NCBI GenBank assembly: GCA_022539475.1
Contig: VCMS01000021.1
Location: 468,861-532,860, forward strand
Source of the DNA: Gracilaria domingensis
Lineage: Eukaryota > Rhodophyta > Florideophyceae > Gracilariales > Gracilariaceae
Direction of reading: 5' to 3'
Length of the DNA stretch: 64,000 nt
Below the pieces are notes generated by a model. It did no database searches. It worked only from the letters and a program-made list of their open reading frames with translations, and had not been told where the DNA came from. A program made the translations under genes and the position numbers. Below, piece by piece: positions 51,669 through 60,656 of the stretch; positions within the stretch are counted from its first letter, which is position 1; each line of letters starts with the position of its first letter.

Positions 51669-52256
51669 TCAAATACTCCCCGCGTTCAACTGCCACACGT
51701 AGCATTGCCGCAGCGCGCCGAGCGAGCCTAGAACGGCTAAGCAACTCTTGGCGTTCTGGGTATTTCTGCAGCCAAAGTGCTTTGCGAAATTTGTGGGAGA
51801 CATAGCCGTTGCTCGTTGGCCTCCTAGGTTAGATCTGCGTTTGATTGTCATCTGGGGATTTCGGTTAATAAAATTCATAACGAACTTATTACCGGGGCGG
51901 TTGTTACGAAACCGTGTCTGTCTCTGGCGATTGATTGGCATTTTAGTGACGTAAAACTTGACCAAGTCTTTAAAATATTCTCGGGAGAGTGATGTGGCTT
52001 GGTTAGCGTAATATGTGGGGTCACTAGCTATGAGCTCTTCCTCATCGCTTGTGAAGGCAAAACTTAACGCGCTGCGCTTAGATTCGAGGTCAATGTCACT
52101 TCTAATTGCACGCTGTAGTTGCGACTTTGAGATTTTGAATCGTTTAGGCGTTGAACGTATAGAACGCTTGGTGGAGATACAAAAGGTTTTGGCAGCCAGA
52201 AGTGGGGAGTACTTGGACTTGTCTTTCAATGGGGCCACTACTCGGCGTTGAACCAT
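51669..52256 (-). pseudogene. Truncated pogo/Tigger-like transposase, N-terminal part
   Basis: 195 codons from a true ATG (52256). The phrase FRNNRPGNKFVMNFINRNPQ resembles the CENP-B type helix-turn-helix of pogo-like transposases (R-P-G-x-x-W/F-x-x-x-F-x-x-R-x-P). The catalytic DDE domain is absent and the last 25 residues look like flank. A solo DNA-binding fragment, or a decayed element distinct from the next one to the right, whose N-terminus differs. Confidence 0.55.
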
Positions 52257-52846
52257 CGCTGATTGGCCGCGGAGACTGAGAACAGTCTTTGAACAGCCGC
52301 TGGTGTCGTGAGCCGCCTGGTGGTTCTGGGAATGGGCAGTGGGATGCGGAAGTCCGTTCTAGTGGTAAATGAAGGTCGCTAAATTCGCAAATGGCGCCAG
52401 AATGCGACTTTTCAAACTCAAAGCGACTCTATGGGCTCATGAATGATACCGTGTGGCTTCGTTTCAAAAACTGTGCGCTTTTTTAAGGAATAATCTGTCC
52501 CAGAGTGTGGTCGCGGCCAAGTGGGAGGGTACCCGATGACACGCGCCTCGTACGTTCTGACAAGAACGCGTACTACGCGGTATACGTACGTGTACGGGTA
52601 CCCCTCTAAATGGTAAAACTTGGGACATCTACCAAAGATTTAAAAGCCTTTCATAGACCAGATCGTTTCTTTAATCTTATATTGTGCTAGATAAATTTGT
52701 CTCACTGAGAGGATTCAAAAGAGATGCCACTTGGCACCACAGATTCAAATTTGTATCCTGGCACCCACAAACACTAGCCATCTCATCGGCCTAGCCACAC
52801 CAATAAAATTGGTTAATTTGAGACAGCCACATCTCCCAAACCTGCC
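52257..52846. other. Intergenic
   Basis: No gene. An inverted pair GGGTACCCG (about 52526) / CGGGTACCC (about 52597) encloses GTACGT-rich sequence. Confidence 0.35.
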
Positions 52847-54884
52847 TCAACCACTAGCTCCACCACACCCTACTGTCACCTGCCGACGCGAATCGCGAAC
52901 TGCAGAAGCAGCTCTTTTGCCAAGCTCCTGCGCAAACTTTATCAGAACAACCTCTCTGCGTTTCTTTTCGGCTGCCAACTGCCTCTGTAGCCGTCTCGCG
53001 ACGGCTTCAAGGCGTTTCTTTATCTGTTCGCGCTCTCTAACCCTTTGCTGTTCAGCACGTTTGCGCTTTCGCTCCGCAGCATTACGCTCTGCTTTTAGAC
53101 GAGCATAGTCACGTTCCTTGGCTTTTCGGGCTTGCTCTTCGCTCTTTTCTTTCTAATATCGCAGCATTTCCTCCTCTCGTCCCTTTCGCCGACGCATTTC
53201 CTTCCCATGCGTTGGCAATTAAGCTGGCTGACCTGCATCAAGAAGTACAGGAGGTTGAGTGTTACGAACAGTATGAAGCTCGACGTTGGTTCCCGGACGA
53301 CATACTGACTGCATCAGAATGGAGTGTACTATCTCAGCCTCACCTAGTATCTCCGACATGGCTTTGGTTTTTAACTAATAGGCATCTTTACTTTCAAATA
53401 CGGCAGCAAGCTCCTTGTACGTCGACCTATCTGATTGCCGGGCCCGCACAGAATGCACTGTGCTCCCCTCACCCGCATAATTGGATTTCTCATTCTCACT
53501 GTTCACCAGGTCTTTCCTGTCATCTTGTTCAGTTCTAAACCTTTCAGGGAACGAACTGCAGGACGTAAATGTTCCGGTTTTGCGAAATTAATGCTGAATG
53601 TCTTCCACTGTTATGCACTCATGTGCACAAGCTGCGCATGCGAGGTTGAAATTCACTCTTGTGGTATCAACGAGTCCTTGCCGACAGAACTCGTCTCTAA
53701 GAACCCGCATGTTTGATTGAAAGTTTTGATTAATCTTCTGGTCCCAGGGCTGAACAAAATGGGACCTGTTTGCCGCATTAACAGCGGCATCAATATTGCG
53801 CTTTATGCAGTATTCAACCCAATCTGGATCTTTGCGGGATGAATTTCCGTCGAGAAAGAGAAGGTAAGAAGTATTATCCGGGAGGAAACGCGTCGCAGTA
53901 TATTCAATATGCCTCACAAAAGAGGACATGAGTGAACCCTCCATCGACCCATTGTCGGAGACTGTGATGACGCCATCTTCCGGAAACCATCCTGGTTTCG
54001 TAAACTTTCTATTTATGCCGGGGGAGTGCTGCGGAAAAAGAGCCTTCAACTGGCGCCCGCCAGTCACTAGGCTTTTTCTTTCCAGCCACGATAAAGTACG
54101 GCGATGCCTTTCGTCCTGCGACAGACGACGCAATTACGCAGGTAATGTGCTTCGATATTCCATGCGTAGATTTCACTCCCCGATGGCCGCCATCTTTTGT
54201 TGCTGACGATGGAAATACCTTCACGTGCTTTTTGAAGATGTTGTCAATGCCGGTCTCGTCCATGTTCCACATTCTGTGTCCGTCTGATAGTATTCCAGCG
54301 TGCTTCTTCCTAATTCTTTCCAGAACGGAAAGAAAATGTTTCAACATGGTCATAAGATTGCGCAGCGAGTTTTGCTTGCTCTCTGTTTTCTATGTGTTTG
54401 TAGGAGCTGTCACGGTTTAACGCCCGGTAGGTGCGTAGGGCATCATCGCTAGGTACACTTTGCTTGTACCCTTTACGTCCGTCTCCCGCAATGCCACTCA
54501 GCAAATGCTTGAAAGTAAAGTGGTCCACGGCAAACACTCTCTCTGCAGCTACAATGAGTCTCGAGTTCATCATTGAACGCTCTTCCGGCGTGATTGTCAA
54601 TGGCCGACCTGGACGTATGGAAGCCTTAACGATGGTGTCAAGTGCTGGGCTGTTGTTGTTTATCGCCTTTTTAATGCTACCAACTGTTGAGCGGCTGACC
54701 TTGTTATGCATGAGACAGCGCGCACACCGCAATCTTTCCGCAGAAGCTGCACGGCTGCCTTGCGATTAACAGCATCTTGAGACTGCTTGTCAATTCGCTT
54801 TTCATGATTGACTGCCTGCCGCCGCATTGAGAGCGGCATGTTAAGGAGGACAGTAGTGTAATGTAAGCGTGTGGCCATGTTCAA
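52847..54884 (-). pseudogene. Frameshifted pogo-like DDE transposase with basic coiled-coil tail
   Basis: One transposase can be followed across at least four frames. N-terminal part is 54660-54884; then RPGRPLTITPEERSMMNSRL (54310-54732); then MWNMDETGIDNIF with the first catalytic Asp (54009-54353); then VSDNGSMEG, LLFLDGNSSRKD and VQPWDQKINQNFQ (53588-54133). These are the D-D-D landmarks of Tc1/mariner-pogo enzymes. Farther on, 52847-53153 is open without an ATG and encodes a Lys/Glu/Arg-rich coiled coil (KERDYARLKAERNAAERKRK). Not functional as it stands. Confidence 0.7.
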
Positions 54885-55102
54885 TGTAGTGGTCAGTTAT
54901 ATGTAAAACTACAGATTTCTGAGAAATGGCGCCAGCATCCCTCAATGCTTTACCCCGGGGTAGTTCGGATTACGTGCGGCATGATGTTGGATGCAGAAGG
55001 AGGTGTTTCGGTCGGGACAGAAATGGCGGGAGATTGTCCCAAATAAACCCTTGTCCCAAGTTTAACATTCAGAGGGGTATGTCAATTTTCGCCAGGCCTC
55101 AG

Positions 55103-55840
55103 TTACAGAGTTAAGTGCCGCGTACGTGTAACTATGGCAACCTTTCGAAAACCAGCTATGACATGAGCTGGGTTACTCGAGCCAAAGATAGCAGATCCTG
55201 CAACTAAAATGTTTGCACCGGCCTTCACTACTCCTTTCACAGTACTCAGTCCAATACCCCCATCCACCTGTATCCCTATTCTTGGATACAACTCCCTTGC
55301 ATGTCGCACCTTATCAAGAACACCCCCCATAAACGCCTGTCCTCCAAACCCTGGCTCCACCGTCATCAACAATAACATGTCTACAACTCCTTCCTTCATA
55401 AGTGCTTCTACGACCTTTAGAGACGTATTCGGGCGCAACGCAACTCCAACCTGCATTCCCATCCTTTTAATTCGGTTACATAATTCCTTCAACACCACGT
55501 TCTCCTCCTCAGTTGGTACGTCGCACTTTTCTAGTCCCTTAGCCACACTCTCGATATGAAATGTGACTCCGTCTGCGCCTGCTTCTGCAAGGTCTTTTAT
55601 CCAGCGCCCAGGATCTGACACCATCAGATGACAGTCCAAAAACAATTTCGTATGCCTCCGCAACGCTTTCACAACAGGCGGTCCAACAGTAAGGTTCGCC
55701 ACAAAATGACCATCCATTACATCTATATGCAGCCACTCCGCTCCAGCCTCTTCCATTGCACTCGCTTCATCTGAAAGGCGAGCAAAGTCTGAAGCCAAAA
55801 TTGATGGCGCTATAATTAAACGAGAATCCATACTGAACAT
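55103..55840 (-). CDS. RPE: Ribulose-phosphate 3-epimerase, cytosolic type
   Basis: Interconverts ribulose-5-phosphate and xylulose-5-phosphate in the pentose phosphate pathway. Start at 55840 (MFSMDSRLIIAPSIL) or 55831; upstream the frame begins with TTG and would overlap the TATA box. 245 residues. Barrel motifs: APSILASDF, WLHIDVMDGHFVANLTVGP (Asp, His metal ligands), LDCHLMVSDPG, GVALRPNTS, LLMTVEPGFGGQAF and VDGGIGLSTV. There is no transit peptide, so it resembles the cytosolic isoform rather than the Calvin-cycle one. No intron. Confidence 0.97.
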   Translation of the reverse strand: MFSMDSRLIIAPSILASDFARLSDEASAMEEAGAEWLHIDVMDGHFVANLTVGPPVVKALRRHTKLFLDCHLMVSDPGRWIKDLAEAGADGVTFHIESVAKGLEKCDVPTEEENVVLKELCNRIKRMGMQVGVALRPNTSLKVVEALMKEGVVDMLLLMTVEPGFGGQAFMGGVLDKVRHARELYPRIGIQVDGGIGLSTVKGVVKAGANILVAGSAIFGSSNPAHVIAGFRKVAIVTRTRHLTL

Positions 55841-55886
55841 CGATAACTTCAGTAACGCCAAACCCGTCCTTCCCAGACACACCCCC

Positions 55887-55894
55887 CTTTTATA
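55887..55894 (-). promoter_or_regulatory. TATA box of the RPE gene
   Basis: TATAAAAG on the minus strand, 47-54 bp upstream of the first ATG (55840). It supports that start over longer ones. Confidence 0.6.
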
Positions 55895-56305
55895 CCTCAA
55901 TAAAAAAGAAGATTATGGCAATCCGAGTGAAGCTATAGAACCCGTTCACGTCATTTATGAAGCCAAAATGGCTCCTTTCATCCTGTATTCAAGCTCCCCG
56001 TAACTCGTACTTTACAACTACTTTACAACTCAGGTTCGAAACCAGTTTCATTCATTGTACACTTTCTACTCTTCCACCCACTTTTCATAAAACATCATCA
56101 CACTTTGTGGGTTGTCGTCTCATACAAGCCCTATCATTCATTCAGTACAATCACATATCATACATTTCGCTCACTTTCACAACGTGAACCATGTTCCCGT
56201 TCTGCGCTTCCCAACCGCTTGTACTTAAGTATCACTCTTTACCCCAGCAGTTCTCCGCCCCATCTTCCATTTCTATCGTCACACAAAAACAATCGAACAC
56301 TCGCA
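55895..56305. promoter_or_regulatory. Divergent promoter region
   Basis: About 410 bp between RPE (minus) and the reductase-like gene (plus). Pyrimidine- and CA-rich near the plus-strand gene. No repeat. Confidence 0.4.
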
Positions 56306-57208
56306 ATGAACTCCCAGTCCGACATGCCTCCGACTCCGCCTCCGAGTCCCAGATACTCTGACGTCCCTCAGGCCTCATCTCCCAGGCGAAGGACTCGGGC
56401 CGTTATTGTTGGAAGGGGGCGTATAGGTACCATGCTGGCTAACGAAGAAGATATGGTCATTTCCGCACACGAATTCTGCAGCATGGCTGCTACCTCTCAT
56501 CTTTCTGATGTACCGATACTAGTTTGTGGAAGAACGAACACCCTGGAGACCGTAATTCAGGCTTGCCCTTATTCGCTCAGAGAGAATCTCGTTTTCTTCC
56601 AGAATGGAGACATCATACCATTGGTTTCGAAGCTCGGTGTGGACAAATGTTCAAAAGTTGTCCTATACGTTGGTGTCCCCTCAAGAAACGCAGCTCCGCA
56701 GGATGGTGTCACTCCTGAAAGTCCAGATGGTCTCACTGTCGCAACAGGAAAGTGGGCCTCCAACGTTGCAGACAGATTTAGGTCTATGGGTCTCACTTGC
56801 GGGGTTGTCGACGAAGACACATTTCTCGTAAGCTATTATGAGAAGCTCGTGTGGCTATCATCGTTCAACATCGTCGGGGCCTGAAGAGGTTTCATTCCCA
56901 TGGACGTAGTCGCTACGGAGTGCAGTACGGTTGTGCTCACAATAATGAAAGAGCTGTTGAAGATAGTTTCGCTTAAGACAGGTACTACTTTCAACCTGGA
57001 AGAGACCGTTGGGCGACTTCTCGCATATGAGAAAACTCTCGTTGGCTTCCCTACTTCTTTCTCCGACTTTCCGTTTAGGAACGCGTACTTCTACGACTTT
57101 TCCCGCCAAGAAAGAAACATCGTAGGCGGTGACCCCGCTCCTTTTCATACAAACTACGTCAACGTTGTTAAGGAAAAGTTATCCCCCTCCCCATTCTCCC
57201 AGCTTTGA
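56306..57208 (+). pseudogene. Ketopantoate reductase-like gene with in-frame TGA
   Basis: ATG at 56306 (MNSQSDMPPT) starts a frame that stays open to 57208 except for one TGA at 56882-56884 (codon 193 of 301). The N-terminal Rossmann segment is RAVIVGRGRIGTMLAN. The C-terminal half has EKLVWLSSFNIVGA just before the TGA and helical ApbA/PanE-like sequence after it, including the Lys expected in catalysis. No GT-AG intron removes the TGA without also removing that motif. It could be a nonsense mutation, a read error, readthrough or selenocysteine. The family call is moderate and the substrate unknown. Confidence 0.5.
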
Positions 57209-57834
57209 GGTTAGAACACATGACTTTTCGGTGTTGTAAACCTTTTAGAGATAGTTAAACATAAAAGTTACTTTATCGACATGACCTGTTCCTATTACAT
57301 TACATATATTGTTCGTCCTTCTGTGGTTCAAATATGCCCCTTCAAATCCTACATCCCTTATCACTAATACCTGGCTAAGTTTTTGCTAGATGGAAAAGGG
57401 TCATTCCACATCATTAAAGTGCACGATACTAGTAAGGAAACAAGTACAAAATTGTGATATTTCTGAAGAACTAAGCCTTTGCAATACTTGGGGCACCCGT
57501 ATAAAGTAAGCTAAACCTTTTACGGGTTTCAACGCTTAATGGAGGTTGTTTTACTGATCTTGAAATCTAAGCTCATGTTGAAGATATTCATAGTTTTCTT
57601 TACCCACTTGAACCCGTACATATAATTTATGAGTAAATCATCCTTTCTTTACTGCAAATCGATGCAAAAGCTTCTCGTCGTAGTAACGTTTTAAAACAGT
57701 GCTACAATACCCGTATATGGTCGTTCTTAGACTATTTTTATACTACGAAACACCTTGTGAACATCAATCACATCCTTCTCATTCGTATACCCACACCCAT
57801 TTGCAAAACGAACCCTTTCGAAAGCTTTCAAAAC
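57209..57834. other. Intergenic
   Basis: About 625 bp, A+T-rich, no gene or repeat recognised. The promoter of the next gene should be here. Confidence 0.4.
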
Positions 57835-58707
57835 ATGTATAACTCAGAAGTTAGAGCCCAAGAAGTAACTCCTCAGCAGCTGGCTAACGAAATATTTGAA
57901 AATGGCTACGCCGTGATTAGTGATATTGACGGTACTCAGAAAAGAGCTGGGGAGAACATTCCTGCCGAAACAGTCAAATGCATGAAGTACATCAACGCAC
58001 GCGTTGGTTTCGGAATTGCTACTGGGCGAGATATAGAGGATGCCGAGAGTTTCATGGAGCACCTGGGTGGCTACACTTTTGGCATCTCTGGAAACCAAGG
58101 CGCACGGGTGAGATTATCCAATGTTACCGAAATTGATCAGGACCTTGACAGGGAAGGCTACGAAAGATGTGCAGCCGAACTTGAGAGACTTGCACTCTCC
58201 TTAAATGAATCGCACTGACTTCACGAAGAGCGTCAACAAGCAGTTGTGAGCACTAGAAAAGACAGTGGACTTCCTAACTTCACGTACAATGGACTGTCGA
58301 AGTGGAAAACAGAAGTTAAATCCGGTATTTCAAAAGTGTTGACATCCTTTCCGAACCTGGTTGCGTACCCTCAAGATGAAAACTGTGACATAGGGGACAT
58401 TCGTTTCACGAAAAATAGTGGGGCGCTAGCCTTGGTTGAAAACGACCTCGAGTTCGACACACATTTAATCGTTGCTTTCGAGAATGCTTCCAATGATGGC
58501 CCTCTATATGAAATGGCAACCCTGGCAGTTCATGTCAAGGGAGAAGACCATCCAGCAGCGGTAACATATCTTGTTGATGGGGTGGAGAACGTGCATGAGA
58601 CCATCAGAAGGGTGGCAGAACTGTACGGGTACAGAAAATATAAGTGTCAATGGTTTAGAAATGCTCTTGGAATTTGTTTCAAGTGCTACGATGCCTGTAA
58701 TACTTAG
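57835..58707 (+). pseudogene. HAD-superfamily phosphatase-like gene with in-frame TGA
   Basis: ATG at 57835 (MYNSEVRAQEV) begins a frame open to 58707 except for one TGA at 58216-58218 (codon 128 of 291). HAD motif I is AVISDIDGTQKR, motif II about IATGRDIEDAE; KSGISKVL-like Lys and GALALVENDLEFD follow. A type IIB cap, as in trehalose-6-phosphate phosphatase or other sugar phosphatases, seems likely. The sequence after the TGA is coding-like; the frame there starts with GTG, not ATG, so the two halves were one gene. AATAAA lies 21 bp after the final stop. Intact function would need the TGA to be read through. Confidence 0.5.
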
Positions 58708-58722
58708 CTATGATATGAGATC

Positions 58723-59295
58723 TCAGTAATAAAAGTGTTGTATATATCTCAATACCCTTTTATGATTCATGGTGGTTTTTATCGTGCTGCTTTTCCTCGT
58801 AGCCGTACAACAGAGCCACCAACATAAGTGTCGAATGCACATCCTCCACGCTTTCGAAAAACTTCGAATTGGCTCCGTGCGGCTTGTCGGCGTCATCACC
58901 TCACTCATAGCGCTCACCGTTCGTCGCTTGGAGGCCGGAATGCTGGCTGCCACCGGTTCCATCATTTTCTCATCCCAAGGAGCGGCCGTCCGGAGATCCT
59001 GGATATATTGTGGAAGATCCAGGCCCTCCGCCCGGTAAGGGTAGAACGTCTGACCGCTTCGACTGATGAGAATATTATGAACCACCACAAGACCTGTGTC
59101 CAATTGCTTCCCGTGCAACTCGCGGCGTAGAACACTTCCAATTCCATGCAACAACGCTTCCCCGACTATCACCTTTCCTTCATCCTCAATATCCATCTGC
59201 AGAGAAACCCGCATTCCACCTTGCAATAATCGAGTGCTCCGCCGAGTGCGAGGAGTCACGCTTTGCGTACGCTTTCGAACACGAGTTGGCTTCAT
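58723..59295 (-). CDS. Hypothetical protein, basic, 190 aa
   Basis: ATG at 59295 starts MKPTRVRKRTQSVTPRTRRS, a basic Ser/Thr/Arg region, then a mixed region (GKVIVGEALLHGIGSVLRRE) and a Cys/Trp-rich tail that looks less natural. A further minus-strand frame (59327-59593) starting MEVNECTLDYYAKHL might be its first exon: a GTAAGT donor at 59388 and an AG at 59305 would give an 84-bp intron, but the phases do not match. I do not recognise it. Confidence 0.3.
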   Translation of the reverse strand: MKPTRVRKRTQSVTPRTRRSTRLLQGGMRVSLQMDIEDEGKVIVGEALLHGIGSVLRRELHGKQLDTGLVVVHNILISRSGQTFYPYRAEGLDLPQYIQDLRTAAPWDEKMMEPVAASIPASKRRTVSAMSEVMTPTSRTEPIRSFSKAWRMCIRHLCWWLCCTATRKSSTIKTTMNHKRVLRYIQHFYY

Positions 59296-59651
59296 GTTGA
59301 ACAGCTATTGCAGTGAAACGTGTACATCAACAATACGCTCGCTCTGGACGATACAAGAACGGATGCGAGCCTTTAAATGGCGACTTACGCTGGGCACCCC
59401 CGCTTTCGGCAGCTCCTCCCAGCGCACTGCCAGTCTCGTCCGTGTCCTGTCCGTGGCCGCTCGCACACTGATTGTACGCTTTAGAGTCGTAGAGTTCGCG
59501 CAATGATGACTCACGCGAGCAATGGTCGCGTTCTCTAATCATGCTCTTCAAATGCTTTGCATAGTAGTCAAGAGTACACTCATTCACTTCCATGTACAGC
59601 CTACTCCCGCAAATACACGTGGACAGCGGCGCCAACGTACCGGCGGCCGGG

Positions 59652-60510
59652 TGTAGCGAAATCACTGCGGGGCGGCGTGTTTTGGGAGGTCCCGGGAAGG
59701 CGCCGGAATGTGGCCAGAACGTGCCCGCGGGCGGGGGGGGGGTCGGTCGTGTTAGGGTAGGTACCCTAACACGACCGGACCCCCCCGCCCGCGGGCATAA
59801 AATCGCACATTTTTCAAAAAATCGCCCAAAACGTGCCCGCGGACGGGGGGGGTCGGTCGTGTTAGGGTAGGTACCCTAACACGACCGGACCCCCCCGCCC
59901 GCGGGCATAAAATCGCACATTTTTCAAAAAATCGCCCAAAACGTGCCCGTGGGCGCGGGGGGGTCGGTCGTGTTAGGGTACCTACCCTAACACGACCGAC
60001 CCCCCCCCCCCCCGCCCGCGGCCACGTTCTGGCCACATTCTGGCACCCTCCGGAGACCTCCCAAAACACTCCTCCCGGCACTTCCTGTACCCACTGCGTC
60101 ACATTAGTGCACCATCCCGTCATCTTCACCCTCCAGACACTCCCTAATTTCCGGGATGGTGCACTGAGGTGACGCAGTGGGTACAGGAAGTGCCGGGAGG
60201 AGTGTTTTGGGAGGTCTCCGGAGGGTGTCAAAAAATCGTCCAAAACGTGCCCGCGGGCGGGGGGGGTCGGTCGTGTTAGGGTACCTACCCTAACACGACT
60301 GGACCCCCCCTCCCGCGGGCACGTTTTGGACGATTTTTTGAAAAATGTTCGTTTTTATGCCCGCGGGCGGGGGGGTCCGGTCGTGTTAGGGTACGTACCC
60401 TTACACGACCGGACCCCCCCGCCCACGGGCACGTTCTGGCCACATTCTGGCACCCTCCGGAGACCTCCGAAAACACTCCTCTCGGCACTTCCGGCAGTGA
60501 TTTCGCTGCA
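59652..60510. mobile_element. Nested foldback element, 859 bp
   Basis: Outer ends TGTAGCGAAATCACTGC and, inverted, TGCAGCGAAATCACTGC differ by one base, and complementarity continues inward through GTGTTTT-GGAGGT and GAATGTGGCCAGAACGTGCC. Inside are five G/C-rich hairpins: 59723-59796, 59835-59906, 59945-60022, 60229-60340 and 60359-60430. All share TCGTGTTAGGGTA and its complement. The centre (about 60040-60230) is a further long inverted repeat with ends ACCCACTGCGTCAC. No target duplication was found and there is no coding capacity. Confidence 0.8.
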
Positions 60511-60656
60511 CACGCCGTGCACATATATCAAGTATGTAATAGAGTGCTCATCCAGTGTTTCTTTCACGAGACTGAGGAAAGGAGGAAGGGCCTGTTCACC
60601 AATTTGGTCAAGAATCGACCTTGTGTCCGTACTTGAGAACATCTCTCTAACAGCAG

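Noticed and set aside
59746-59775. TTAGGG words as interstitial telomere sequence
   Set aside because: They occur once per hairpin arm, not in tandem, so a telomere origin is unsupported.
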